Assembly: GCF_009909195.1 (NCBI RefSeq)
Contig: NZ_JAAAMU010000014.1
Coordinates: forward strand, 62,001-126,000
Source of the DNA: Paenibacillus sacheonensis
Lineage (GTDB): Bacteria; Bacillota; Bacilli; Paenibacillales; Paenibacillaceae
Reading direction: 5' to 3'
Length of the DNA stretch: 64,000 nucleotides
In this document: positions 50,865-59,904 of the stretch, in pieces
Layout: every line of letters starts with the position of its first letter
Position numbering within the stretch: position 1 is the stretch's first letter
Made by a program: the position numbers and the translations under genes
The notes under the pieces: generated by a model
The model's database searches: none
What the model was told of the DNA's origin: nothing
What the model saw: only the letters and a program-made list of their open reading frames with translations

Positions 50865-51560
50865 ATGCAAGCAAAGGTCATGGTCATCGAAGACGAGAAA
50901 GCGATCGCGGATGCAATCGCTTATGCCCTGAAGCGCGAAGGCTATGAGGTGGAGGTCGTCGACCGCGGGGATATCGCCGCGAAGCGGTTGGGCGAGACCC
51001 GGCCCGACGCGATCATTCTCGATGTCATGCTGCCCGGTATGGACGGCTACGACGTGCTAAAGAAGCTGCAGGACAAAGGCGGCATTGGCGTCATCATGCT
51101 GACGGCGAAGGAAGACATCGTGAATAAGGTGCTGGGGCTGGAACTTGGGGCCGACGACTATATGACGAAGCCCTTCGATATGCGGGAGCTGCTTGCGAGG
51201 CTCAAATCCCTGCTCCGGCGGATACAGGCCGCCCAGGAGAAGAAGGAGCCGATTGCGCTTCAATTAGGCGGCGTGAAGCTGCACGTCGCTAGAAGAACGG
51301 TTATGGCGGGGGAACGCAAGCTGGAGCTGACGCCCAAGGAATTCGACTTGTTGGCGCTGCTGGCAGCCAATCCCGACAGGGTGTACGAAAGGGAGCAGCT
51401 GCTGGACCTGGTGTGGGGGATGGATTATTACGGAGGCACGCGTACGGTAGACATCCATGTGCAGCGCCTGCGCAAAAAGTTAGGGCCCGGCTACGGCGAC
51501 ATCATCCAAACTGTCCACGGCATCGGCTACAGGGCGTCCGGAGGACACGGTGAGAATTAG
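50865..51560 (+). CDS. OmpR-family response regulator
   Basis: A 231-residue DNA-binding regulator. The receiver domain has the EDEKA acidic pocket, phosphoacceptor Asp in IILDVMLPGMDGYD, MLTAKED and the Lys of DDYMTKPFD. The winged-helix domain has LTPKEFDLLALLAANPDRV and TVDIHVQRLRKKL. Its stop overlaps the start of the histidine kinase gene by 11 bases. The promoter candidate is immediately upstream. Confidence 0.95.
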   Translation: MQAKVMVIEDEKAIADAIAYALKREGYEVEVVDRGDIAAKRLGETRPDAIILDVMLPGMDGYDVLKKLQDKGGIGVIMLTAKEDIVNKVLGLELGADDYMTKPFDMRELLARLKSLLRRIQAAQEKKEPIALQLGGVKLHVARRTVMAGERKLELTPKEFDLLALLAANPDRVYEREQLLDLVWGMDYYGGTRTVDIHVQRLRKKLGPGYGDIIQTVHGIGYRASGGHGEN

Positions 51561-53013
51561 CATCAAGCTGAAATTCAGCCTGTTCCTCGCCGGTCTACTG
51601 CTGCTTACGGTATTCGTGCTCAGCCTGCTGGTGCTCCAAGGAATCGAGCGGAATCAACGCGCGCAGGCGGAGAGGTTCCTCGCGCAGCAAGCCGATACGG
51701 CGAACGTCTATTTCGAACAATCCATCCTGGAGCAATCCAATAAAGTTCCCCAGACCTTTCTGGAGACCATGGGAGCGTCGTTCGTCGAGAACTTGGAGCA
51801 GATTAGCGGGCAGCCCGTCGTTCTGTACGATGGGAGCGGCGCCGTCGTAGGGAAGGGGGATTCGTCTTCTCCATCCGGCAGCATTAAACAAATGCTGCCT
51901 TATGCGCTGGCGAACAAAACCGCGTATTCGGTGGAAGGGGAGGGCATGTATTATTTAACCCCCCTGCGTACGGGTACGGGCGGCCAGCAGATCGGCGTGA
52001 TCCAGTTCTATTACTCCCTCCATGACCACCAAGCCTTTTATAAAGAGATTAAGCGATTGTTCCTCTATATCGGAGCGGGCGTGTTCGTGCTTTGCTTCCT
52101 CTTGGGTTATTTGTTCTTTAGCTCGTTCGCTCGCAGTATCATTCGGCTGAACGACACGGTAGGCCGTATCCGCGAGGGACGGTTCTCGGTTCCGGTCATG
52201 AAGCGGAGGGACGAGATCGGGGAACTCGGCTCGGGTATCGCCGCCATGAGCGAGCGCCTCATGACCACGATGCGCGACAAGGACGATGAACGGGAGAAGC
52301 TGGCGCTTGCGGTACGCAAGCTGTCGGATCTGGATCGGCAGCAGAAGGCGTTTATCGGCAATGTCACGCATGAGTTCAAGACGCCGCTGACTTCGATTAA
52401 AGCCTACCTCGATCTGCTCGAGATGTATCCGGATGACGAGGAACTGCCGGCCACCGCCCAAACGCATATCGCCGCAGAGACGCAGCGGCTCTACGATATG
52501 GTGGAGAAGGTGCTGCAATTGTCCGCGATGGAGAAATACGACTTTGAATATAACAAGGAAAGGATCGAGGTACGGGCGACGATCGAGTCGGTGCTGGGCG
52601 GCTTGAAGGGGAAAATGGATAAGTTCGGCCTCGCGCTGGAAACGGATCTGCATGAAGCCTATATGGAGGCCGATAAGGATTACATGAATATCGTGCTCGC
52701 GAACCTGCTTGACAATGCGATCAAATACAACAAAACGAACGGCAGCATCCGCGTAAGCAACGTTGCCGGTGCCGATGAGATGGTCATCGAAATAGCCGAC
52801 ACGGGAATCGGCATTCCGGGCGGGCTCGGAGATCAAATCTTCGAAGCGTTCTACACGGTGGACAGGAATCGATCCAGGGAGCATGGCGGTGCCGGACTAG
52901 GGCTGTCGCTGGCGAAGCGCTATGCCGAGACGCAGGGCGGCAGCATCTCCATCGTGAAGTCGGATGGCGACGGCACGACGTTCCGAATCACGTTCCCGAT
53001 TCAATCTCGATAA
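51550..53013 (+). CDS. HAMP-containing sensor histidine kinase
   Basis: A 487-residue membrane kinase, the partner of the OmpR regulator. TM1 is about residues 8-30, an extracellular sensor of about 135 residues follows, TM2 about 170-195 and then a HAMP linker. The H box is NVTHEFKTPLTSIKAYL, the N box NIVLANLLDNAIKYNK, G1 DTGIGIPGG and G2 GGAGLGLSLAKRY, all intact. The GTG at 51550 follows GGAGG. The signal is unknown. Confidence 0.95.
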   Translation: MRISIKLKFSLFLAGLLLLTVFVLSLLVLQGIERNQRAQAERFLAQQADTANVYFEQSILEQSNKVPQTFLETMGASFVENLEQISGQPVVLYDGSGAVVGKGDSSSPSGSIKQMLPYALANKTAYSVEGEGMYYLTPLRTGTGGQQIGVIQFYYSLHDHQAFYKEIKRLFLYIGAGVFVLCFLLGYLFFSSFARSIIRLNDTVGRIREGRFSVPVMKRRDEIGELGSGIAAMSERLMTTMRDKDDEREKLALAVRKLSDLDRQQKAFIGNVTHEFKTPLTSIKAYLDLLEMYPDDEELPATAQTHIAAETQRLYDMVEKVLQLSAMEKYDFEYNKERIEVRATIESVLGGLKGKMDKFGLALETDLHEAYMEADKDYMNIVLANLLDNAIKYNKTNGSIRVSNVAGADEMVIEIADTGIGIPGGLGDQIFEAFYTVDRNRSREHGGAGLGLSLAKRYAETQGGSISIVKSDGDGTTFRITFPIQSR

Positions 53014-53092
53014 GATTGTTTACAACTCGGAAACAACGCTTCGTTTATTCGAAATATTCGGTTGTTATTGTAAGCATCAGGAGGCGATCACA

Positions 53093-54214
53093 TTGAATCG
53101 AACAAAATTAGCCATCATGGCTTGCGTGCCTGCATTGCTGCTTACCATCACCGCGTGCAGCGGAAACGGCGGAGGAAGTCGCGAGGTTATAAAGGAACCG
53201 GGAGGCGGCACCTTTACAGTTATCGATAACGAAAGCAAGGCGCCTACGGCGGGACCGGCCATTACGGTGACCGGCATCCAGCGGTACGATAAGGCGGAAA
53301 TATCCGGTTGGCTGGACGAGGATACGGTCCTTGTATCCAAGGAGAACGACGCTTTAGCGAAGATGAAGCTGGAGGAGCTGGCAGATTCTTACCCGCGCAG
53401 CTTGTACCTCTTGAAGCTGAAGACGGGAGAGCTCGTGCCGCTGAAGGAGCAAGAGAACGTATTCCTGGGCGGGGCCAGTTTGTCGCCGGACAAAAAGCAT
53501 CTCCTCTACTCGGAGTACACGCTAGGCGACCCTACTTATCATGTGTTGAACATGGAAACGCTAAAGTCGTTTCGCCTGGCCGGCGATCCCATCGGAGGAG
53601 CCGCAAGCGCCAGATGGGCGGACGATAATAGCATTATCGGGACTTCTTATGCGGGCGGAGCTTTCACGGCAACCACGGAAGGCGATATCGCCGCGATTAA
53701 GGCATTGAACCAAGGCGCGTTAATTATCGTCGTCAAGCTCGGCAGCAATATTTATTACAATACCAATGCGGATGAGACTCTGAAAGTGCTTCGCCTGGAT
53801 ACCAACGAGACCAAGGATATGGGGTTAGGGTCCGTGGGCAGCGTCATTCCTTCGCCTGACGGCAAGCAGCTGCTGGTGAAGCAGTACGATGGCTCTAAAG
53901 TCAAGCTTGTCCTGTGCGATCAAGATGGAGGGAATGCGAAGACGATTGCGGAGGGAGCGGAGCTTGGCGGAATTTCCTGGTCAGCGGATCAGCGGTTGAT
54001 CGCGTACAGCATGCAAGCGGAGGTAAACGGCACGACGGTCAAAGGCTTATACGTCCACGATCTGCTGGCCGATAACGCGACCCGTATCGCAGCCGATGTC
54101 GAGAACGCCGTAAGTTCCTCGTGGAGTCCCTCAGGCGACAAGCTCTCTTACTCGGTATGGAACGGAAGCAGCTACGACAGCAGGGTCGTCGAGATTCGTA
54201 CTTCCCTGAAGTGA
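53093..54214 (+). CDS. Lipoprotein with beta-propeller-like repeats
   Basis: A 373-residue lipoprotein. TTG at 53093 is preceded by AGGAGG, and the signal ITACSGNGGG gives a lipobox Cys at residue about 20. Repeats such as GASLSPDKKHLLYSEY, GSVIPSPDGKQLLVKQY, ISWSADQRLIAYSM and SSWSPSGDKLSYSVW match TolB/WD40-like propeller blades. It follows the kinase gene by 79 bases, so it may act with the two-component system on the cell surface. No enzymatic site was seen. Confidence 0.85.
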   Translation: MNRTKLAIMACVPALLLTITACSGNGGGSREVIKEPGGGTFTVIDNESKAPTAGPAITVTGIQRYDKAEISGWLDEDTVLVSKENDALAKMKLEELADSYPRSLYLLKLKTGELVPLKEQENVFLGGASLSPDKKHLLYSEYTLGDPTYHVLNMETLKSFRLAGDPIGGAASARWADDNSIIGTSYAGGAFTATTEGDIAAIKALNQGALIIVVKLGSNIYYNTNADETLKVLRLDTNETKDMGLGSVGSVIPSPDGKQLLVKQYDGSKVKLVLCDQDGGNAKTIAEGAELGGISWSADQRLIAYSMQAEVNGTTVKGLYVHDLLADNATRIAADVENAVSSSWSPSGDKLSYSVWNGSSYDSRVVEIRTSLK

Positions 54215-54334
54215 CGTTTTGTCAAAGATCTGATATAACGGGGGGAAAGCATGGAGATGATATTACCTCCAGCCAAGGCGTTCAAAGGAGTAACTGGGAA
54301 ATGAGGTCGAGAAAGAAACGATAGTTAACGCATC

Positions 54335-54372
54335 TTGGAGCAGTTCGCCGTCGGCGGCTGTTCCATTTTTTC
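54335..54372 (+). terminator. Terminator after the lipoprotein gene
   Basis: TTGGAGCAG / CTGTTCCA stem with GCCGTCGGC loop pairing, followed by TTTTTT. Confidence 0.8.
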
Positions 54373-54419
54373 GTTAAGCTGCATGCCCAAGCGCTAAATA
54401 AAATGTTGATTCGGAGGTG

Positions 54420-54448
54420 TTGACATTTAAAGGGAGATCGCATATATT
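54420..54448 (+). promoter_or_regulatory. Sigma-A promoter of the TetR gene
   Basis: Perfect TTGACA, 17-base spacer, TATATT (5/6). The operator palindrome begins three bases downstream, so repressor would block initiation. Confidence 0.85.
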
Positions 54449-54450
54449 GT

Positions 54451-54475
54451 TTACATACCAACCGAATGTATGTAA
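54451..54475 (+). promoter_or_regulatory. TetR-type operator at the regulator's own promoter
   Basis: Perfect 8-bp arms TTACATAC / GTATGTAA separated by 9 bases. The 19-bp core CATACCAACCGAATGTATG at 54454-54472 is alike in length and ends to the site at 55187. Autorepression is inferred. Confidence 0.75.
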
Positions 54476-54486
54476 GGAGATTGCAA

Positions 54487-55152
54487 ATGGCAAGAAATAA
54501 ATTCCCGGAGGAAACGACCAACCAAATCCTAACCGTGGCACTGAATCTGTTTATTCAAAAAGGCTACGAGCAGACCTCCATCCAGGACATCATCAACGGG
54601 CTGGGCGGGCTGACAAAAGGAGCGATCTACCATCACTTCAAGTCGAAGGAGGAGATCATGCAGGCCGTCATCGACCATCTGTTCAAAGACGTCGACGAGA
54701 TGCTCTCCGGCGTCCGGGACGATAAGGAGTTAAACGGTCTGGAGAAGCTGCGCAAGATTTCCCGCGTCTCGCTCAGCAATCCTGCCCAAGACGAGATGGC
54801 GGCTGCTGCGCCGAACCTGTTACGCAATCCGAAGCTGCTGGCGGCCCAGATCGAGCATATGCTCGAAAAAGCCATTCCCGTCTATATCCAGCCCATCATC
54901 GAACAAGGGATGCAGGACGGCTCGATCCGAACCGAGTATCCGAGGGAGCTTAGCGAAGTGCTGCTGATCCTCACCAATCTGTGGCTGAACCCGGCGGTTA
55001 TCCCGGCTTCGCCCGAGACGATGCTGAACAAGGTAAAGGTTTTCGATGAACTGTTGAAGGGCTTGGGGCTGGATCTGTTCGATGAGCAAATGTTCCAACG
55101 CTATGAGGAACTGTTCCGTAGGTCGGCTAGAGAAGTGCACAGCGAAAAGTAA
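54487..55152 (+). CDS. TetR/AcrR-family transcriptional regulator
   Basis: A 221-residue repressor. The N-terminal HTH is ILTVALNLFIQKGYEQTSIQ..IINGLGGLTKGAIYHHFKSKEEI, a canonical TetR sequence. The C-terminal helical half is a variable ligand-binding domain. The ATG at 54487 follows AAGGAG. It lies behind its own promoter/operator and ahead of a pentapeptide-repeat and a hydrolase gene, whose shared operator suggests control by this protein. Confidence 0.93.
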   Translation: MARNKFPEETTNQILTVALNLFIQKGYEQTSIQDIINGLGGLTKGAIYHHFKSKEEIMQAVIDHLFKDVDEMLSGVRDDKELNGLEKLRKISRVSLSNPAQDEMAAAAPNLLRNPKLLAAQIEHMLEKAIPVYIQPIIEQGMQDGSIRTEYPRELSEVLLILTNLWLNPAVIPASPETMLNKVKVFDELLKGLGLDLFDEQMFQRYEELFRRSAREVHSEK

Positions 55153-55153
55153 A

Positions 55154-55178
55154 CTGCCGCTAAGGCAGCTTATTTTTG
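55154..55178 (+). terminator. Short terminator after the TetR gene
   Basis: CTGCC / GGCAG stem followed by CTTATTTTT. Confidence 0.6.
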
Positions 55179-55186
55179 GAGTCATA

Positions 55187-55205
55187 CATACCGTCGGTCG
55201 GTATG
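55187..55205 (+). promoter_or_regulatory. Second TetR-type operator, before the pentapeptide gene
   Basis: Perfect palindrome CATACCGTCGGTCGGTATG. It has the same 19-bp length and CATACC...GTATG ends as the operator at 54454, and lies about 65 bases before the pentapeptide-repeat gene's ribosome binding site. Confidence 0.7.
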
Positions 55206-55270
55206 AACGAGAGATGAAAGAAACTTGGCTTCAAAATCATACAGGAAACTTATTCTAAGGAGATGTGAAG

Positions 55271-55951
55271 ATGATGAATCAACAACCGACAATGAGCTCC
55301 CGCTCGCAGGAACGCAACGCAGTGACAAACTTTAGCGCAAGCAACCTGACCAGAGGCGACTTTGCCGGCGTTACCGCCCATAAAGGACAGTTTAAAGGCA
55401 GCGCGCTCTCCGGTTCCGACTTTGCGGGCGCGAACTTGACCGGCAGCACGTTCAAGGGCAGCGATGTGCGCGCAGCCAATTTCGACGGCGCGAATCTGAC
55501 GGACTGCAGGCTAACCGCGCTTGACCTGACGAACGCAAGCTTCAATAAGACGATTCTTGTGCGAACCCATATCGGCAGCTCTCTGCTTGAAGGAGCCAAA
55601 TTCACCGGAGTCAGATTGACCGACGTCGCGTTAACGATGACCGATCTGAGAAAAACAAAATTCGAAAATTGCGTGTTCGATGGCGTTGATTTCAAAAGCT
55701 CCGATTTGAGCGGGAAGCGTCTGGACGGACTGACGTTTATCGGCGTCAAGTTCGAGAAAGCCGGATTAACCGACGTATCGTTCAAGGGCGCCATATTGAA
55801 GAATGTTTCTTTCCATCCGGGATTTACGTTGACTAAAAAGTACTACCGCATGATCAAGACCATCTGCTTTGACGGCGCGACGATGGATAAACTGACCTTT
55901 GCGATGCTCAAAGGCATGGATGCTAACCTGTCGAACGTCACGGTCATATAA
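55271..55951 (+). CDS. Pentapeptide-repeat protein
   Basis: A 226-residue right-handed quadrilateral beta-helix protein. Repeats of the A(D/N)LxG type run through most of it: GSDFAGANLTGSTFKGSDVR, DGANLTDCRL, GVDFKSSDL, GLTDVSFKGAIL. AAGGAG is eight bases before the ATG at 55271. Some pentapeptide proteins mimic DNA and protect gyrase from quinolones, but nothing here shows that role. It is inferred to be TetR-controlled. Confidence 0.92.
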   Translation: MMNQQPTMSSRSQERNAVTNFSASNLTRGDFAGVTAHKGQFKGSALSGSDFAGANLTGSTFKGSDVRAANFDGANLTDCRLTALDLTNASFNKTILVRTHIGSSLLEGAKFTGVRLTDVALTMTDLRKTKFENCVFDGVDFKSSDLSGKRLDGLTFIGVKFEKAGLTDVSFKGAILKNVSFHPGFTLTKKYYRMIKTICFDGATMDKLTFAMLKGMDANLSNVTVI

Positions 55952-56002
55952 CGGAGCCCGTTAACCTTTGCACAAAAATGAAAACAAAGCGAGGGATACG
56001 AA

Positions 56003-57238
56003 ATGAATAAGACGATAGAACAAAGCGGCTTCTCCGAAACAGGCCTGCGAAAAATACGCGGCATGCTCTCGCGGCATGTCGAGTCCGGGAAGATTCCCGG
56101 ACTGGTCGCCTTAATCAGCCGGAACGGCGAGACGCATGTCGAAGCCATCGGCACGATGCGCCATGATGGCGGTTCGCCGATGCGCCGGGACACGATCTTC
56201 CGGATGGCGTCCACTTCCAAGATGGTCGGGGCCGCGCCGGTGATGGTCCTGCTCGACGAGTGCAAGCTGCATCTGGATGATCCGGTAGATACATGGCTGC
56301 CCGAACTCGCCAACCGGGAGGTGTTGAAACGACCCGATGGCCCGCTGGACGAAACCGTGCCGGCGCGGCGGCCGATCACCGTGCGGGATCTGTTGACTTC
56401 TACGTTCGGGCTCGGCGTGGATATCACGCTGATGGGCTCCCCGGTCCAAAATGCGATCTTCGAGAATGGATTATTCGATACGCCGGGGCAGGAGCTGCCC
56501 GAGCCCGATGAGTGGATGCGCCGCTTAGGCACGCTCCCGCTCTGCTACCAGCCTGGGGAACGGTGGCAGTACCACGTCAGCAACGAAGTGCTCGGCGTGC
56601 TCGTTGCCAGGGTATCGGGTCAAACGTTCGAGACGTTCCTGCGCGAGCGGATTCTGGATCCGCTCGGGATGAAGGATACCGGCTTCCACGTGCCCGCGGG
56701 CAAGATCGACCGCCTGCCGCCCGCCTACATCCCCGATCCGCAGACCGGGCAGTTCATCGTATGGGATGAAGCCGAAGGCGGACGCTACACGGCGCCCCCG
56801 GCGTTTCAAGCAGGCGGAGGCGGGCTGCTCTCGACCGTCGACGACTATCATGCTTTTCTGGGGATGCTGCTGAATCAAGGGATGCACGGAACCGAACGGA
56901 TCCTGTCGCGGCCGGCCGTCCAGTTGATGACCACCAACCGGCTTACGCCCGAGCAACAATCGTTCCGGGACGACTTGGCCAAAAACAACGTCCATTTGTC
57001 GCATGGTCAAGGGCAGCACGGCGGCTGGGGCTTCGGGATGGCGGTCCGCACCTATCGCGGCGACTACGCGCCCATCGGTCAGTTCGGCTGGGATGGCGGA
57101 ACCGGCACCTCGGCGTATGCGGACCCGGACAAACGGCTTACCGGAGTCCTGCTCACTCAAGTCGGAATGTCCACCCAGGACTCGGCGCATCTTATCCATG
57201 ATTTCTGGACCATGGCCTATCAGGCGATCGAAGACTAA
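56003..57238 (+). CDS. Serine hydrolase, class C beta-lactamase / family VIII esterase-like
   Basis: A 411-residue protein without a signal peptide. It has the SxxK motif STSKM near residue 70, the tyrosine of the second motif in QYHVSNEVLG near 189, and an HGGWGFG segment near 338 in place of the usual KTG. This combination fits penicillin-binding-protein-like esterases (EstB type) more than a resistance enzyme. The lack of a leader points to a cytosolic enzyme. It follows the pentapeptide gene by about 50 bases and is probably part of the same TetR-controlled unit. Confidence 0.9.
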   Translation: MNKTIEQSGFSETGLRKIRGMLSRHVESGKIPGLVALISRNGETHVEAIGTMRHDGGSPMRRDTIFRMASTSKMVGAAPVMVLLDECKLHLDDPVDTWLPELANREVLKRPDGPLDETVPARRPITVRDLLTSTFGLGVDITLMGSPVQNAIFENGLFDTPGQELPEPDEWMRRLGTLPLCYQPGERWQYHVSNEVLGVLVARVSGQTFETFLRERILDPLGMKDTGFHVPAGKIDRLPPAYIPDPQTGQFIVWDEAEGGRYTAPPAFQAGGGGLLSTVDDYHAFLGMLLNQGMHGTERILSRPAVQLMTTNRLTPEQQSFRDDLAKNNVHLSHGQGQHGGWGFGMAVRTYRGDYAPIGQFGWDGGTGTSAYADPDKRLTGVLLTQVGMSTQDSAHLIHDFWTMAYQAIED

Positions 57239-57364
57239 TTACGGGGAAGCTGCCCTATTTCATTGGACGACTATCGGCTGCACCGCTTCGATTACAATGG
57301 TGCCTTCGCTTATATCGCGCCGTAGAAGACAATCTAGTAAGGAAGCCATAAGTTCGGATAGAAA

Positions 57365-57402
57365 GGTCCTTGCGTCCGGTTTAGACGCAGGGACTTCTTT
57401 GT
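57365..57402 (+). terminator. Terminator after the serine hydrolase
   Basis: TCC-TGCGTC / GACGCA-GGGA stem around a CGGTTTA loop, followed by CTTCTTTG. It lies in the 57239-57536 gap, which shows no supported gene. Confidence 0.65.
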
Positions 57403-57536
57403 TCGTCGTACGGGCGAATTTCCCGATGCTTCGGCGTTAACAGGTATAAACTACGCGGAGCGCTAATAAGGCTAGTAAAGACAAGCCTGCATATGCATTG
57501 CACGAAGCGTCAACGATCCCAAAGGAGGCCGAAACA

Positions 57537-58871
57537 ATGGCAGCGAAAATCGCGTTTATTGGCGCGGGAAGTCTGGTATTCACGAAAAATCTGGTGCGCG
57601 ACCTGCTTACATTTCCCGCTTTCCAAGACTGTACGATTGCGCTGATGGATATCGACTCGGAACGGCTGGCCTTCGCCAAGGCCGCGGTTCAGAACATCAT
57701 TGCCGCGGGAGAGTACCGGAATACGGTCTTGGAGGCAACGACCAGCCGCGAAGAGGCGCTTACCGGAGCGAACGGCGTCGTTGTCACGATTCTGGCAGGC
57801 GGCTTCGACGTGTATCGAAACGATGTCGAAATTCCGAAAAAGTACGGCGTCGACATCAATATCGGAGACACGCGCGGACCTGCCGGCATTTTCCGTTTCT
57901 TGAGAACGCTTCCGCCGATGCTGGAAATATGCCGCGACGTCGAGCGGATCTGTCCGGATGCGATCGTTCTTAATTACACGAATCCGATGGCGATGCTCTG
58001 CAGAGCGCTGCAAAGCGAAACGAAGGCGCAGGTAACCGGTCTGTGCCACAGCGTACAAGGAACGGCCGCCATGCTGGCGGGCTGGATCGGCGCGCCGATG
58101 GATGAAGTGACGTATACCTGCGCGGGCATCAATCATCAGGCCTTCTACCTGGATTTCAAATGGAAGGGGAAAGATGCCTACCCGCTCATTCGCCGCGCAG
58201 TCGAGAACGATGCGGCCATCTATAACGAAGAGATCGTCAGAAACGAGATGTTCCTCTACTTGGACTATTATGTTACGGAATCAAGCGGGCATAATTCCGA
58301 GTACAACGCGTGGTTCCGCAAGCGGCCGGATTTGATCGAGCGGTACTGCACGCACGGCACAGGCTGGAATCCGGGCGAATACGGCGCCATCATCAAGTAT
58401 GGCGAGCGCATGAAGAACAATTGGCAGAAGCAGATGGAAGCGTGGCGCGACGCTCCGGTCGATCTGGCGCGGGGAGGCGAATATGCTTCGTATATCTTCA
58501 ATGCGGCGTTCGGCGACGGAACATTGTTTGCGTTCAATGGCAACGTGCGCAATGCCGGGTTGATCGACAACTTGCCGGAGGGCGCCTGCGTCGAGGTGCC
58601 GGTTCTGGCATCAAGAAAGGGATTGTCGCCGATCCACGTCGGCAAGCTGCCCGACCATTTGGCCATTCTCGTGAATACGAGCGCCAGATGCGAGGAGCTC
58701 GCAGTCGAAGGCGCGTTATCCGGAGATCGCCGCAAAATCCTGCACGCGGTCGCGTTCGATCCGCTGACCTCCGCCGTGCTTAGCCTGGAGGAAATCAACA
58801 ACATGGTGAACGAGATGTTTGAAGCGAATCGCGAATGGCTCCCTCAGTTCGATAAGGGGATAAACGCTTGA
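57537..58871 (+). CDS. melA: Alpha-galactosidase, glycoside hydrolase family 4 (MelA type)
   Basis: A 444-residue NAD+- and Mn2+-dependent glycosidase of the cytoplasm. The N-terminus ([19 protein letters not shown]) is the NAD-binding loop. [21 protein letters not shown] (the metal-ligand Cys and His) and [11 protein letters not shown] are MelA/AglA signatures; [10 protein letters not shown] and [12 protein letters not shown] are also conserved. The ATG at 57537 follows AAAGGAGG. Characterised relatives act on alpha-galactosides such as melibiose. No PTS or sugar transporter gene is adjacent. A terminator follows. Confidence 0.93.
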   Translation: MAAKIAFIGAGSLVFTKNLVRDLLTFPAFQDCTIALMDIDSERLAFAKAAVQNIIAAGEYRNTVLEATTSREEALTGANGVVVTILAGGFDVYRNDVEIPKKYGVDINIGDTRGPAGIFRFLRTLPPMLEICRDVERICPDAIVLNYTNPMAMLCRALQSETKAQVTGLCHSVQGTAAMLAGWIGAPMDEVTYTCAGINHQAFYLDFKWKGKDAYPLIRRAVENDAAIYNEEIVRNEMFLYLDYYVTESSGHNSEYNAWFRKRPDLIERYCTHGTGWNPGEYGAIIKYGERMKNNWQKQMEAWRDAPVDLARGGEYASYIFNAAFGDGTLFAFNGNVRNAGLIDNLPEGACVEVPVLASRKGLSPIHVGKLPDHLAILVNTSARCEELAVEGALSGDRRKILHAVAFDPLTSAVLSLEEINNMVNEMFEANREWLPQFDKGINA

Positions 58872-58916
58872 AGCGTGCAGGCAAAGCGCCGAGAAATTCG
58901 TTATAATCACTCCAAA

Positions 58917-58948
58917 GTAGGGCTGACCCAAAGGGCAGCCCTATTTTG
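58917..58948 (+). terminator. Terminator of the melA gene
   Basis: TAGGGCTG / CAGCCCTA stem followed by TTTTGG. Confidence 0.85.
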
Positions 58949-59534
58949 GCAATCCCGCTTTACGCACAATACAGCTATCGTTCACTTGACACCTACGCTT
59001 GCGAAATGACCAATCTTGCTTATAGCTTGCGGATAACGCGCCGATTTCATGCACTTTATCCGCTCCTCGGTTCGAAGTTTCAACGACTGCTGCCGAGGTG
59101 ATGAAGCACTCGACTTGATCCTGACTGGTGAAATAGCAAACCGTCCGCATACGAATTTTGGCAGCAAAAGAATGTTTGACATTCTACCTACTAGAAGGTA
59201 GAATCTGAACAGGAAGCGAACGCCGATCCTTGCAAGAACGTTCTCGCTGCCGATCGATGCAACTTGGCTGCGGGAGGCATTCAGTTCACCTTGGAGGAAA
59301 ATCAGGGATTCATCTTCGCTTTTATATCTATCTTTTGATAGGTAGACGAATAGGAAACGGATACGATCTGGATATCCGTACACCATAATTCGAAGGTTTC
59401 GCCGTAGTCGGAGGTCAGCTCGGATGGTCGAAAGACAAGTCGCCGGAATGGCGGGTAATCGGGCCTTAATCGCTCGCCCGGTGCGCAACCATGAAGAACG
59501 TAACTAAAGGTAATTCCGAAGTGGAGGTGAACAG
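58949..59534. other. Gap without a supported gene, holding one palindromic promoter
   Basis: About 590 bases. Apart from the promoter/palindrome at 59176-59204 no convincing frame, RNA or repeat was seen; short open frames on both strands look non-protein-like. It may contain decayed sequence. Confidence 0.5.
59176..59204 (+). promoter_or_regulatory. Promoter with a perfect palindromic operator in its spacer
   Basis: TTGACA, exactly 17 bases, TAGAAT. The palindrome ATTCTACCT-ACTAGA-AGGTAGAAT (59181-59204) runs from the end of the -35 box through the -10 box. This is the typical layout of a tightly repressed TetR-type promoter. It faces the redox gene cluster at 59535, but with a leader of about 320 bases. 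Confidence 0.75.
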
Positions 59535-59858
59535 ATGATATACGAATTGAGGATTTACGATGTCAGCCCGGGCAAAATGGAGGCGATTATCGAACGCTTC
59601 GACAACCATGTCGTCGCCTTATTCGCGAAGCACGGGATGCCGATCAAGCAGTTCTGGGTGGATGCGGATGACGCCAACAATCGCTTATATTATGTTGTCG
59701 AGCATCGCGACATGGAAGCCCGGAATTTGAACTATGAACGATTCCGCGCCGACGCTGAATGGATCGAAGTCAAACGGATCTCGGAGCTGAACGGCCCTCT
59801 GACGCAGAAACAGGAAAGTATTTTCATGCGTAACGCGGACTTTTTCAAAACGAGCTAA
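59535..59858 (+). CDS. NIPSNAP-family protein
   Basis: A 107-residue protein with the NIPSNAP ferredoxin-like fold: MIYELRIYDVSPGKMEAIIE, then FAKHGMPIKQFWV and NRLYYVVEHRDMEAR. GGAGGTG precedes the ATG. It is the first gene of a four-gene plus-strand cluster with two oxidoreductases and a DsbA-type protein. Function of the family in bacteria is unclear. Confidence 0.85.
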   Translation: MIYELRIYDVSPGKMEAIIERFDNHVVALFAKHGMPIKQFWVDADDANNRLYYVVEHRDMEARNLNYERFRADAEWIEVKRISELNGPLTQKQESIFMRNADFFKTS

Positions 59859-59904
59859 ACCAACTATACCAACGAAATTAACATGCGAATGGAGCGAATC
59901 AACA

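Noticed and set aside
58982-59488. 168-codon minus-strand frame in the gap before the redox cluster
   Set aside because: No ribosome binding site, no recognisable motif, and it runs through the palindromic promoter at 59176.
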